Assembly: GCF_014646675.1 (NCBI RefSeq)
Contig: NZ_BMNS01000002.1
Coordinates: forward strand, 362,662-426,661
Direction: 5' to 3'
Length of the DNA: 64,000 nt
DNA from: Lutibacter litoralis
GTDB lineage: Bacteria > Bacteroidota > Bacteroidia > Flavobacteriales > Flavobacteriaceae
Every line of letters starts with the position of its first letter. Within the stretch, counting starts at the first letter, position 1. Below the pieces are notes generated by a model. It searched no databases. It was not told the origin of the DNA and saw only the letters and a program-made list of their open reading frames with translations. Below, in pieces: positions 41,887 through 50,363 of this stretch. The translations under genes were made by a program, and so were the position numbers.

Positions 41887-42507
41887 TTATTTAATTGGTT
41901 CTGGTTCAGTGATTATTTGAGGATAACTGTCTTTTAAAAAGTCAATTTTTTCCTTTAGTTTATCTCCTCCGTTATCATTATAATCTTTTAACAAATCACT
42001 ATAAGTTCTTTTATATTTTTCTAAGGCCAACCTGTTTCTTAACTCATTGTATGCCGCTTCAATTTCATTTTGAATAGAAACGTACATTCCGTAGGTTGTT
42101 CCTCTATCGCTTTGTAAAGATATAATTGCCTTTGATGGATGATCTGATGATGCTGGGTCTTTTGCTCCTTGACAATAATCACATGGAACTCCAGGAGTAC
42201 CATCTGGTTTTGGTGCAGATTCACCCCCACCATTATCTATAAAATCCATTGCAATCCTTCTAATATCTGTAACTTGAACAAAATCAGTTCCTTCTATAAG
42301 AATTTGATTATTTCTATTTACAGTAATATCTAAAACATTCTTTTGTTTAATAGTTACTTCAGGTGTATCTTCCGATTTTTCTGGTAATTTTCTAGAAATA
42401 CCAGAATCCACATCCATAGTTGTTGTAACTAAGAAAAATATTAAAAGCAAGAACGCAATGTCTGCCATTGAACCAGCATTTATTTCTGAATTTTCTCTTC
42501 TTGCCAT
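41887..42507 (-). CDS. exbD: ExbD/TolR family protein with extended periplasmic domain (first of two)
   Basis: A 206-residue ExbD paralogue. The N-terminal segment EINAGSMADIAFLLLIFFLV carries the essential aspartate. The periplasmic domain (NVLDITVNRNNQILIEG, KAIISLQSDRGTTYGMYVSI) is interrupted by a loop of about 35 residues containing GVPCDYCQGAKDPASSDHP, a Cys-x-x-Cys pair that could form a disulfide. A second tail of about 45 residues, rich in Lys/Asp, follows the fold. It is 7 nt downstream of the four-helix protein gene. The long loop and tail suggest contacts beyond those of an ordinary ExbD. Confidence 0.92.
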   Translation of the reverse strand: MARRENSEINAGSMADIAFLLLIFFLVTTTMDVDSGISRKLPEKSEDTPEVTIKQKNVLDITVNRNNQILIEGTDFVQVTDIRRIAMDFIDNGGGESAPKPDGTPGVPCDYCQGAKDPASSDHPSKAIISLQSDRGTTYGMYVSIQNEIEAAYNELRNRLALEKYKRTYSDLLKDYNDNGGDKLKEKIDFLKDSYPQIITEPEPIK

Positions 42508-42514
42508 AGTGCTA

Positions 42515-42976
42515 TTATTTTGCTAATCCTTTTACAAAGTCAACTACAAAGAATCCTAAACCAATAACGCCTAAAATTGCGCTAAAGTTTATTCCTGTAC
42601 TTACCCATTTTGAAACACTTCCAGCTTCACCATCCTCTAAAACTCTACCACTAACATCTAAAACTGCTGCATCCGAAGATACTGAATATGCTATTATTAA
42701 TATTACTGCTAAAGCAGCAATACCCAATAATGTTCTTTTTAAAACTTGTGGATGTTTTACTAGATTTAGTATAGAAAAGACTACTGCAATTAAACCAGTT
42801 GCTATTAATACAAATTTAGCAAAATTTATAAATGGCGAAACAATGCTAGCCTGTAATTCGGCATCCGTTTCTATTATATCGTCACCTACCATAACAATTC
42901 TAATGAAAAAATAGAAAGCTATTAATCCAATAAGACCTGCTACTAAGGTTAATATTTTTGAAAATTTCTTATTCAT
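42515..42976 (-). CDS. four-helix membrane protein encoded within the exb operon
   Basis: A 153-residue protein with predicted membrane helices at about 6-29, 47-73, 83-99 and 124-148. A periplasmic or cytoplasmic loop rich in acidic residues (SDAAVLDVSGRVLEDGEAGS) separates the third and fourth. I recognise no named family. It sits between exbB (8 nt) and the first exbD (7 nt), so it is co-transcribed and probably made in step with them. An accessory subunit of the motor complex is the natural inference, but nothing in the sequence proves it. Confidence 0.78.
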   Translation of the reverse strand: MNKKFSKILTLVAGLIGLIAFYFFIRIVMVGDDIIETDAELQASIVSPFINFAKFVLIATGLIAVVFSILNLVKHPQVLKRTLLGIAALAVILIIAYSVSSDAAVLDVSGRVLEDGEAGSVSKWVSTGINFSAILGVIGLGFFVVDFVKGLAK

Positions 42977-42984
42977 AATTTCTC

Positions 42985-43728
42985 TTATTTTTTGTGTTTA
43001 ACCAAAAGGTCAACAAGTGAAATTGATGCATCTTCCATATTGTTTACAATACTATCTACTTTAGAAATAATATAATTATAAAAAATTTGAAGAATAATTG
43101 CAACAATTAAACCAAACACTGTTGTTAATAATGCTACTTTAATACCTCCAGCAACAACTGTTGGAGAAATATCACCAGCTTGTTGGATTGAATCAAATGC
43201 ACTAATCATACCAATTACAGTTCCCATGAAACCAAGCATTGGTGCTAAAGCGATAAATAAAGAAAGCCAAGAAATGTTTTTCTCTAACAGCCCCATTTGA
43301 ACTCCACCATAACCAACAACTGCTTTTTCAGCTGCATCTACGCCTTCGTCCATTCTATCTAAACCTTGATAAAATATAGAAGCAACAGGCCCTTTAGTAT
43401 TTCTACAAACCTCTTTAGCAGCCTCTACACCACCAGATGCTAATGCATCATCTACTTTACCAACTAATTTCTTAGTATTGGTTGTAGCCATGTTTAAATA
43501 AATAATTCTTTCAATAGCAATTGCTAACCCTAAAATTAAGGCTACTAATACAATTCCCATAAAAAATGGTCCACCTTCTATAAAACGTTGTTTTAATTCT
43601 TGGTGAAATGTTTTTGTTTCTGCGTCTGCAACTTGTTCTGTGTTTGCTGCATCTTGTGCAATAGCTTTAGGTGCTGCTCCAAATAACAATAACCCTGTAA
43701 TTGCAAGGATAGTAAATACTCTTTTCAT
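42985..43728 (-). CDS. exbB: ExbB/TolQ/MotA proton channel family protein
   Basis: A 247-residue inner-membrane protein forming the pentameric scaffold of the ExbBD motor. A cleavable-looking signal or first helix (1-25, PKAIAQ) is followed by the helix FFMGIVLVALILGLAIAIER, the cytoplasmic loop, and the paired helices ISWLSLFIALAPMLGFMGTV and GGIKVALLTTVFGLIVAIIL, whose Gly/Thr-rich faces line the proton path. LAPMLGFMGTVIGMISAFDS is the family signature. It is the first gene of the four-gene operon exbB-x-exbD-exbD. Confidence 0.94.
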   Translation of the reverse strand: MKRVFTILAITGLLLFGAAPKAIAQDAANTEQVADAETKTFHQELKQRFIEGGPFFMGIVLVALILGLAIAIERIIYLNMATTNTKKLVGKVDDALASGGVEAAKEVCRNTKGPVASIFYQGLDRMDEGVDAAEKAVVGYGGVQMGLLEKNISWLSLFIALAPMLGFMGTVIGMISAFDSIQQAGDISPTVVAGGIKVALLTTVFGLIVAIILQIFYNYIISKVDSIVNNMEDASISLVDLLVKHKK

Positions 43729-44020
43729 CGTGTAATAGTTAATTTATTAATTTTACGGTTAAATATATAATTTTTTTTAAACAAATAGTTCATTTATTGA
43801 GTAAGTTAAAAGTCCAATGCTTCTCAAAAAACTCGTCTCTAATTAAACTTTTGCGAATGGCAAGTAACAAAAAAATGTTGAATTTTGAAAATTTTAGAAG
43901 CACTTTAAATAATTTATTTGCAATATTATATTATTTTCTAATTTCTGTAACAATCTTACTTTTTTTTCATAATATATTATAAAAAAAATTAAAACATTAG
44001 TATTAATTTAAATAAAAGTA

Positions 44021-45058
44021 TTAATCTTCACTCATTTCACCACGCAAAGGTGTTTCAAAAATAGTTTTAAATTCACTTTTTGGGATTTTTTCACCTAAAA
44101 GATACATTAATTTGGCTAATGCAGATTCTGTAGTGATATCTTTTCCATTAATAATTCCAATTTTTTTTAAGTGTTCACTTGTTTCATAATGCCCTAAAAT
44201 TACACTTCCTCCTATACATTGTGTTACGTTTACAACATGTACACCTCTTTCTATTGTCTTTTTTAATAAATTAACAAACCAAGCTTCTGTTGGAGCATTA
44301 CCCGCTCCATAAGTTTCAATAATAACTCCTTTTAGGCTATTTATCGATACAATAGTTTCTACCACTTCATTAGTAATGCCTGGAAAAATTTTTAAAACAA
44401 CAATATTATTGTCTAGTTTTTTTCTAACTTTTAAACGTTTATTATAAATATTTGGTTGCAACAATAATTGTTTAGAAAACTTTAAATGTACACCGCTTTC
44501 TCCTAAAGGCGGAAAATTTAGTGAATCAAAAGCTTCAAAATGTTCTGCATTTATTTTGGTTGTTCTATTTGCCCGATACAACTTATATTCAAAATACAAG
44601 CATACTTCAGAAATAACAGGTTTATCTTGCTCTTTTGAAGATGCAATCTGAATTGATGTTATTAGATTTTCTTTGGCATCTGTTCTTAAATCTCCAATAG
44701 GCAATTGAGAGCCTGTAAAAATTATTGGTTTTGTTAAGTTTTCAAACATAAAACTAATTGCTGAAGCCGTATAAGACATGGTATCTGAACCGTGTAAAAC
44801 TACAAATCCATCAAAATTATTATAGTTGTTTTCGATTAGCTCTGCTAATAAAACCCAATTTGAAATATTCATATTTGAAGAATCTATAGGCTCTTCAAAT
44901 GAAATACTTTCTATTAAACAATTTATATGATTAATTTCTGGTATATGTTTTAAAAGTTTATCAAAGTTAAATGTTTTTAATGTACCTGTTTTAAAATCTT
45001 TAACCATACCTATGGTTCCTCCAGTATAAATTAAAAGTATTTTTGTCATTTTTGTCAT
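44021..45058 (-). CDS. ansA: L-asparaginase, type I (cytoplasmic)
   Basis: A 345-residue enzyme hydrolysing asparagine to aspartate and ammonia. LLIYTGGTIGMVKD holds the first catalytic Thr; the second catalytic segment is VVLHGSDTMSYTASAISFM, where the usual Thr of HGTDTM is Ser, a conservative change that keeps the hydroxyl. FTGSQLPIGDLRTDAKEN contains the catalytic Lys partner region. GVIIETYGAGNAPTE is also typical. No signal peptide, hence the cytoplasmic type. A second ATG three codons later (45049) is an equally good start; the two are embedded in a duplicated TCATTTTTG string. Confidence 0.94.
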   Translation of the reverse strand: MTKMTKILLIYTGGTIGMVKDFKTGTLKTFNFDKLLKHIPEINHINCLIESISFEEPIDSSNMNISNWVLLAELIENNYNNFDGFVVLHGSDTMSYTASAISFMFENLTKPIIFTGSQLPIGDLRTDAKENLITSIQIASSKEQDKPVISEVCLYFEYKLYRANRTTKINAEHFEAFDSLNFPPLGESGVHLKFSKQLLLQPNIYNKRLKVRKKLDNNIVVLKIFPGITNEVVETIVSINSLKGVIIETYGAGNAPTEAWFVNLLKKTIERGVHVVNVTQCIGGSVILGHYETSEHLKKIGIINGKDITTESALAKLMYLLGEKIPKSEFKTIFETPLRGEMSED

Positions 45059-45135
45059 TTTGTCTGAATGCTTAAATTTGGAATAATTTATGTTGTAAAT
45101 TTACCAAATTAAAATACATTAACTAAAAAGAAATT

Positions 45136-45834
45136 ATGATTGGATATTATATAATAATTGGTGGTATTTCATTATTAAGCTGGTTAGTAAGCCAGCAATT
45201 GAAAAGAAAATTCAACTACTATTCAAAAATTAGATTACAAAATGGATTAAGTGGTAGAGAAATTGCTGAAAAAATGTTAAGTGATAATGGCATTTATGAC
45301 GTTAAAGTTATTTCTACTTCTGGACGATTAACAGACCATTATAACCCCGCAAACAAAACCGTTAATTTAAGTGAATCTGTTTACAACGAACGTAATGCTT
45401 CTGCGGCTGCTGTAGCCTCGCACGAGGTTGGACATGCTGTGCAACATGCGCAAGCTTATCAATGGCTGCAAATGCGCTCTAAATTAGTTCCTGTTGTAAG
45501 TATTACTTCAAACTTTTCTATGTGGTTGGTTATTGGTGGTGTTGTTTTAGGTGCTGCATCTGGAAATTCTCCAATTGGATTTACAATTGCAATTATAGGT
45601 TTAGGAATGATGGCTTTGGCAACGCTATTTAGTTTTATTACTTTACCTGTTGAATATGATGCAAGCAATAGAGCGCTAGCTTGGTTAAAAACCAATAATA
45701 TGCTTACCAATACAGAGCAAGATGGCGCTAAAGATGCTTTAAAATGGGCTGCAAGAACTTATCTGGTTGCCGCTTTAGGATCGTTAGCTATGTTATTTTA
45801 TTGGGGGTTAAGAATTTTCGGCTCTCGAGATTAA
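45136..45834 (+). CDS. membrane zinc metallopeptidase (YugP family)
   Basis: A 232-residue inner-membrane protease. The zinc motif is ASHEVGHAVQHAQAYQWL (HExxH plus distal His); conserved family segments are LQNGLSGREIAEKMLSDNGI near the start, DHYNPANKTVNLSESVYNER in the middle, and TLPVEYDASNRALAWLK after the membrane helices. Helices lie at about 1-15, 118-140, 145-170 and 208-226. The family is widespread and largely uncharacterised; B. subtilis YugP is the name-giver. It is divergent from ansA (77 nt) and ends with a good terminator. Confidence 0.9.
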   Translation: MIGYYIIIGGISLLSWLVSQQLKRKFNYYSKIRLQNGLSGREIAEKMLSDNGIYDVKVISTSGRLTDHYNPANKTVNLSESVYNERNASAAAVASHEVGHAVQHAQAYQWLQMRSKLVPVVSITSNFSMWLVIGGVVLGAASGNSPIGFTIAIIGLGMMALATLFSFITLPVEYDASNRALAWLKTNNMLTNTEQDGAKDALKWAARTYLVAALGSLAMLFYWGLRIFGSRD

Positions 45835-45864
45835 TACTTCTAATAAAAGTTACTATATTCATAA

Positions 45865-45900
45865 GCCTAACAGATTTTTACAAACTGTTAGGTGTTTTTT
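45865..45900 (+). terminator. terminator after the metallopeptidase gene
   Basis: CCTAACAG (45866-45873) pairs with CTGTTAGG (45885-45892), followed by TGTTTTTT. It reaches the stop codon of the convergent Lrp gene. Confidence 0.82.
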
Positions 45901-46363
45901 ATAACTTTAATTGTCTATCGATTTGCTGATCTAATGAAATAAAGGTTTCCGTACGTGCAACACCTTTAATAAATTGGATTTCTTCATTTAAAACTTTCAT
46001 TAAATGTGTATTGTTTTTACAAAGTAATTTTATAAAGATAGACCAATTTCCTGTGGTATAATGACTCTCAACTACTTCTGGAATTTCTTTTAGTCTTTTT
46101 ATTGCTGAAGAAAATTTACTAGCGTTATCCAAATGTACTCCAACAAAAGCAGTGGTATTATACCCAAGAACTTTTGGATTTATTAGTAGCTTTGATCCTG
46201 AAATTAATCCACTCGACTCTAATTTTCGTAACCGTTGATGAATAGCCGCTCCTGAGATTCCAATTTCACGAGCAATTCCTAAAATTGAAGTTCTAGCATC
46301 TTGCATCAAATATTTTAAAATAGTTTTATCTATACCATCTATAGTTACTACTTGATTTTTCAT
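45899..46363 (-). CDS. Lrp/AsnC family transcriptional regulator
   Basis: A 154-residue regulator: N-terminal winged helix-turn-helix (IDKTILKYLMQDARTSILGI, AREIGISGAAIHQRLRKLES) and C-terminal RAM/effector domain (AFVGVHLDNASKFSSAIKRL, VVESHYTTGNWSIFIKLLCK). Lrp-type proteins form octamers and respond to amino acids. Its ligand and targets cannot be read; asparaginase is close by, but on the other side of the metallopeptidase gene, so linkage to asparagine is only a thought. Confidence 0.93.
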   Translation of the reverse strand: MKNQVVTIDGIDKTILKYLMQDARTSILGIAREIGISGAAIHQRLRKLESSGLISGSKLLINPKVLGYNTTAFVGVHLDNASKFSSAIKRLKEIPEVVESHYTTGNWSIFIKLLCKNNTHLMKVLNEEIQFIKGVARTETFISLDQQIDRQLKL

Positions 46364-46386
46364 AATTTTAAATCTTAAAAAAGTTA

Positions 46387-46426
46387 AAAAAAAGGCTGTT
46401 TTAATAATTTAAAACAGCCTTTTTTT
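46387..46426. terminator. strong terminator of the accB-accC operon
   Basis: An 18-bp perfect stem (AAAAAAAGGCTGTTTTAA with its complement) around TAAT. A and T runs at either side make it work in both directions; accC (-) ends 15 nt away. Confidence 0.93.
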
Positions 46427-46440
46427 ATATATCTAAAACT

Positions 46441-47796
46441 TTACTCATCTTCTTCAACAGGTTGAATTTCAAAATCTTCCATAAACTTTGTAGTGTAATT
46501 TCCAGCAATATAGTCTGGATGCTCCATTAACTGTCTATGGAATGGTATTGTGGTTTTTATACCTTCAATAACAAATTCATTAAGTGCTCTACGCATTTTA
46601 CTAATTGCTTCTTCTCTAGTTTGAGCGGTTGTTATTAGTTTAGCAATCATAGAATCGTAATTTGGCGGAATCGAATACCCTGCATATACGTGCGAATCTA
46701 CTCTTACTCCGTGACCTCCTGGAATATGTAATGTTGTTATTTTACCTGGTGATGGTCTAAAATCATTAAAAGGATCTTCTGCATTAATTCGACATTCGAT
46801 TGAATGTAATTTCGGAAAATAATTTTTCCCAGAAATAGGAATTCCAGCAGCTACTTTAATTTGCTCATAAATTAGATCGTAATCTATAACTTGTTCTGTA
46901 ATTGGGTGCTCCACCTGAATACGAGTATTCATTTCCATAAAATAGAAATTTTTATGTTTATCAACCAAGAACTCTATGGTACCTGCACCTTCATAAGATA
47001 TATATTCAGCAGCCATTACTGCAGCCTCTCCCATTTTTTTTCTTAATTGAGGAGTCATAAATGGTGAAGGAGCTTCTTCGGTTAATTTTTGGTGACGACG
47101 TTGAATTGAACAGTCTCTTTCAGATAAATGACAAGCTTTTCCAAAAGAATCTCCGATAACCTGAATTTCTATATGTCTAGGTTCTTCAATTAACTTTTCT
47201 AAATACATGTCTTCGTTTCCAAATGCTGCTCCAGCTTCTTGACGTGCTGAATCCCAAAGGTCTCTTAACTTTTCTTTTTTCCATACTGCACGCATTCCTT
47301 TTCCTCCGCCACCTGCAGTTGCTTTTAACATAACAGGATACCCCATTTCATCTGCTAAACTTTCAGCTTCTTCAAAAGTTTCTAAAATTCCTTCAGAACC
47401 TGGAATTGTTGGAACACCAGCTGCTTTCATTGTTGCTCTAGCTGATGCTTTATCACCCATTTGACTTATCATTTCAGCGGTAGCTCCTATAAATTTGATC
47501 CCATGCTCTTCACATAATTTAGAAAATTTAGCATTTTCAGCTAAAAATCCATACCCTGGATGAATTGCATCAGCATTTGTAATTTCCGCTGCCGCTAAAA
47601 TTGCAGACATTTTTAAATATGATTCACTGCTTGAAGGCGGTCCAATACAAACTGCTTCATCTGCAAAACGAACATGTAAGCTTTCTGAGTCAGCCGTTGA
47701 ATATACTGCTACCGTTTTAACTCCAATTTCTTTACAGGTTCTAATAACGCGTAATGCTATTTCACCTCTATTGGCGATTAATATTTTTTTAAACAT
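46441..47796 (-). CDS. accC: acetyl-CoA carboxylase, biotin carboxylase subunit
   Basis: A 451-residue ATP-grasp enzyme that carboxylates the biotin on AccB, the first step of fatty-acid synthesis. [20 protein letters not shown] is the universal start. [18 protein letters not shown] is the glycine-rich ATP loop, [20 protein letters not shown] and [18 protein letters not shown] follow, and [20 protein letters not shown] binds metal and ATP, with RINAEDP near the end. It lies 79 nt after accB; the gap contains a small TCCAA/TTGGA hairpin (47832-47847). Confidence 0.97.
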   Translation of the reverse strand: MFKKILIANRGEIALRVIRTCKEIGVKTVAVYSTADSESLHVRFADEAVCIGPPSSSESYLKMSAILAAAEITNADAIHPGYGFLAENAKFSKLCEEHGIKFIGATAEMISQMGDKASARATMKAAGVPTIPGSEGILETFEEAESLADEMGYPVMLKATAGGGGKGMRAVWKKEKLRDLWDSARQEAGAAFGNEDMYLEKLIEEPRHIEIQVIGDSFGKACHLSERDCSIQRRHQKLTEEAPSPFMTPQLRKKMGEAAVMAAEYISYEGAGTIEFLVDKHKNFYFMEMNTRIQVEHPITEQVIDYDLIYEQIKVAAGIPISGKNYFPKLHSIECRINAEDPFNDFRPSPGKITTLHIPGGHGVRVDSHVYAGYSIPPNYDSMIAKLITTAQTREEAISKMRRALNEFVIEGIKTTIPFHRQLMEHPDYIAGNYTTKFMEDFEIQPVEEDE

Positions 47797-47875
47797 ACTT
47801 ACTTCTGTTTATCAAAATTTAAAAAACAAACTCCAAAAAAAATTGGAATCTGTAAATTAAAAATTGTGATTTTAT

Positions 47876-48358
47876 TTATGACGGGTCTACTAAAAATAAT
47901 GGTTGACCAAATTCAACTGGCGTACCATCTTCTATAAGAATTTTCACAATTTTACCAGTTACTTCAGCTTCAATTTCATTAAAGAGTTTCATTGCTTCGA
48001 CCATACAAACTACGGTATCACTATTTACAGTATCACCTACTTCAACAAATACTGGTTTGTCTGGAGAAGGTTTTCTATAAAACGTTCCAATTATTGGCGA
48101 AGTAATTTCTATAAATTTAGATTCTTCAGTGGCCGTATTTGTTCCTGATACTGCTTCTTGAGCTTGAACTGGTGCTGCAACTTGACCTGGCATTCCCATT
48201 TGAGGCATTCCCATTGGGGCTTGCTGTACAATTGTAGTTTCGGTTTTTTCAGATCCAGTTTTAATGGTAATTTTAATGTCTTCCATTTCTAACTTAACCT
48301 CACTTGCACCAGATTTAGCTACAAATTTAATTAGATTCTGAATATCTTTTAATTCCAT
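47876..48358 (-). CDS. accB: acetyl-CoA carboxylase, biotin carboxyl carrier protein
   Basis: A 160-residue carrier: N-terminal helical segment MELKDIQNLIKFVAKSGASE, a Gln/Pro/Met/Ala-rich flexible linker (about 50-80), and the biotinyl domain ITSPIIGTFYRKPSPDKPVF ending with the biotinylation site VCMVEAMKLFNEIEAEVTGK. I prefer ATG 48358 (MELKDIQ); an in-frame ATG three codons earlier at 48367 is also possible. It follows fabH by 31 nt and leads the accB-accC pair. Confidence 0.96.
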   Translation of the reverse strand: MELKDIQNLIKFVAKSGASEVKLEMEDIKITIKTGSEKTETTIVQQAPMGMPQMGMPGQVAAPVQAQEAVSGTNTATEESKFIEITSPIIGTFYRKPSPDKPVFVEVGDTVNSDTVVCMVEAMKLFNEIEAEVTGKIVKILIEDGTPVEFGQPLFLVDPS

Positions 48359-48389
48359 AATATTCACTTTGTTTTTGTTGTTAATTAAT

Positions 48390-49385
48390 TTAAGAGTTGT
48401 ATGCCCATTTTAAGTAAATAGATCCCCACGTGAAACCTCCACCAAATGCAGCAAAAATTATTTTATCTCCTTTTTTAAGTTGATTTTCGTAATCCGCCAA
48501 AAGCAATGGCAATGTAGCTGAAGTAGTATTTCCATACTTTTGTATGTTCATCATTACTTTAGATTTATCTACTTCAATTCTATTTGCAGTTGCTTCAATT
48601 ATTCTTTTATTAGCTTGATGTGCCGCAAGCCAATCAATACTTTCTTTCGTTAAATTATTGCGCTCTAGTATCTTTACTGCAACATCTGCCATATTAAAAA
48701 CTGCGTTTTTAAATACGGTTTTTCCATCTTGAAAAACAAAGTTTTCTCTATTATCAATCACTTCTTTTGTAATAGGAAAACAAGAGCCTCCAGCTTTTAC
48801 TCGTAAAAATTCTCTTCCTGCACCATCACTTCTTAAATATTCATCTTGCAAACCTAACCCATCTTCATTTGGCTCAAATAGTGCGGCTCCTGCTCCATCA
48901 CCAAAAATAATACATGTTGCTCTATCTGTATAATCAATCATAGATGAACATTTATCTGCACCAATAAGTAAAACTTTTTTGTATTTGCCAGATTCTATAT
49001 ATTTAGATGCTACTGACATTCCATATAAAAAGCTTGAACATGCTGCTTCCAAATCAAATCCAAAAGCATTAATTGCTCCAATTTTTGTTGCTACATAGGC
49101 AGCTGTAGCAGCCGCTTGCATATCTGGAGTTGCTGTTGCAACTATAACTAATTCAATTTTTTTTGGGTCTAATTTTTTCTTATAAATTAGTTCTTGAGCA
49201 GCTTTAATAGCCATATAAGAAGTTCCTTTTCCTTCTCCTTTTAAAATCCTACGCTCTTTAATTCCAGTTCTTGAAGTTATCCATTCATCATTGGTATCAA
49301 CCATTTCTTCTAACATTTTGTTAGATAAAACATCTTCTGGAACATATTTTCCAACGGCTGTAATTGCTGCGGTAATTTTTGTCAT
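48390..49385 (-). CDS. fabH: 3-oxoacyl-ACP synthase III
   Basis: A 331-residue initiating ketoacyl synthase condensing an acyl-CoA primer with malonyl-ACP. The catalytic triad is visible: Cys in FDLEAACSSFLYGMSVASKY, His in WLAAHQANKRIIEA and Asn in QKYGNTTSATLPLLL. GGGFTWGSIYLKW closes the fold. It follows rpmF in the conserved yceD-rpmF-fabH order, but a terminator separates it from rpmF and a TTACTTTG element (one mismatch to the -7 consensus) precedes it, so it may have its own promoter. plsX, often present in this cluster, is absent. Confidence 0.97.
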   Translation of the reverse strand: MTKITAAITAVGKYVPEDVLSNKMLEEMVDTNDEWITSRTGIKERRILKGEGKGTSYMAIKAAQELIYKKKLDPKKIELVIVATATPDMQAAATAAYVATKIGAINAFGFDLEAACSSFLYGMSVASKYIESGKYKKVLLIGADKCSSMIDYTDRATCIIFGDGAGAALFEPNEDGLGLQDEYLRSDGAGREFLRVKAGGSCFPITKEVIDNRENFVFQDGKTVFKNAVFNMADVAVKILERNNLTKESIDWLAAHQANKRIIEATANRIEVDKSKVMMNIQKYGNTTSATLPLLLADYENQLKKGDKIIFAAFGGGFTWGSIYLKWAYNS

Positions 49386-49483
49386 AATGTTTTCTTTTTA
49401 ATAAAAAAGAGTTTCAAAGTAATGAAATTTATTTTTAATTATTAGTGAATTTTACCATTTTTTAAACAAAATGATTATAAAAA

Positions 49484-49516
49484 ACAAAAAAAACCCTCAA
49501 AATGAGAGTTTTTTTA
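49484..49516 (-). terminator. terminator after rpmF
   Basis: AAAAAAAC and CTCA pair with TGAG and GTTTTTTT around AAA, with one C-A mismatch. A and T runs on both sides. It lies in the 151-nt gap between rpmF and fabH. Confidence 0.75.
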
Positions 49517-49536
49517 AATTGTTATATTATAATAAA

Positions 49537-49731
49537 TTAAGCTTGATTTTCAACTGAATCTATTACTATTTGGCCTCTATAATAAAGTTTTCCTTCATGC
49601 CAGTGAGCTCTGTGATATAAATGCGCTTCTCCTGTTGTTGGATCAACAGCTACTTGAGGAGCTACAGCTTTATAATGAGTTCTTCTCTTATCTCTTCTTG
49701 TTTTTGAAATTTTTCTTTTAGGATGTGCCAT
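49537..49731 (-). CDS. rpmF: 50S ribosomal protein L32 (bL32)
   Basis: A 64-residue protein starting [20 protein letters not shown], the standard bL32 N terminus. The zinc-ribbon cysteines of some L32 proteins are missing; the sequence has none, as in the zinc-independent form. [20 protein letters not shown] is typical for Bacteroidota. Its start overlaps the end of the DUF177 gene by 14 nt, giving translational coupling. Confidence 0.97.
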   Translation of the reverse strand: MAHPKRKISKTRRDKRRTHYKAVAPQVAVDPTTGEAHLYHRAHWHEGKLYYRGQIVIDSVENQA

Positions 49732-50293
49732 TACTCTTATTTTTTTCTATTAGTATGCTCTTTAATTTATTCCATCTAGGGTCTATATTATTTGAATCGA
49801 CTTCTAAATGATTTTCTTCTTTATTTAAATCTTTTATTTTAAACTCGTTTAATTTATCTAATATTTCAGATTTTAAGGTGCCGTCTTCTACACCTGGATG
49901 TACTCTTTTTATGGGTACCTCCAAAACTATTGCTTCATATATATATTGTGCAATATTTAGTTTAAAATCTGAATGTGGAATTATTAATAACTCATCGTTT
50001 TCGTTATTAAATTCATCCCCAAATTTTACAATTAAAAATATATTGGTTGCAATTGGTTGTTGAAATAACTCGTTTGTAATATCACATGCTACTTCTAAAC
50101 TTCCTGAAAACTCAAAATTTAATTCAAACAATGTAGGTTTCTTTAAAAAAGACAAACTTACATTTACATTTGAATTGTAAAATTCTTCATAATTAAAAAA
50201 ATCAAAGAACTCTTTACTTATATTGTAATCAAACTGGTGAACTCCATCTTTTAAACCTATAAAAGAAATATCGAAATTTTTTAAATCTTTCAT
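49718..50293 (-). CDS. yceD: DUF177 (YceD) family protein
   Basis: A 191-residue protein of the DUF177 family, which nearly always stands before rpmF and is linked to 23S rRNA accumulation in plants and bacteria. [20 protein letters not shown] opens the protein; [20 protein letters not shown] is the conserved core, with one Cys where others have the CDR/C pair. ILIIPHSD-type and [16 protein letters not shown] follow, and [11 protein letters not shown] is the characteristic C-terminal DPRWxxL motif. It overlaps rpmF and has a -7 element 24 nt upstream. Confidence 0.93.
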   Translation of the reverse strand: MKDLKNFDISFIGLKDGVHQFDYNISKEFFDFFNYEEFYNSNVNVSLSFLKKPTLFELNFEFSGSLEVACDITNELFQQPIATNIFLIVKFGDEFNNENDELLIIPHSDFKLNIAQYIYEAIVLEVPIKRVHPGVEDGTLKSEILDKLNEFKIKDLNKEENHLEVDSNNIDPRWNKLKSILIEKNKSNGTS

Positions 50294-50316
50294 ATTAGAA
50301 CTTCAATTTGAGCGTG

Positions 50317-50324
50317 CAAAGATA
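50317..50324 (-). promoter_or_regulatory. -7 element (TATCTTTG) for DUF177-rpmF
   Basis: On the minus strand TATCTTTG fits TAnnTTTG 23 nt before the ATG at 50293. No TTG is found at -33. Confidence 0.55.
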
Positions 50325-50363
50325 TAAAAATTATATATACATTTTTTAAATAAATATAGAAAT

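Noticed and set aside
43797..43982. 61-codon reading frame on the plus strand between exbB and ansA
   Set aside because: It starts with TTG, has no promoter or family resemblance, and its composition is that of AT-rich intergenic DNA. The gap 43729-44020 otherwise shows nothing.
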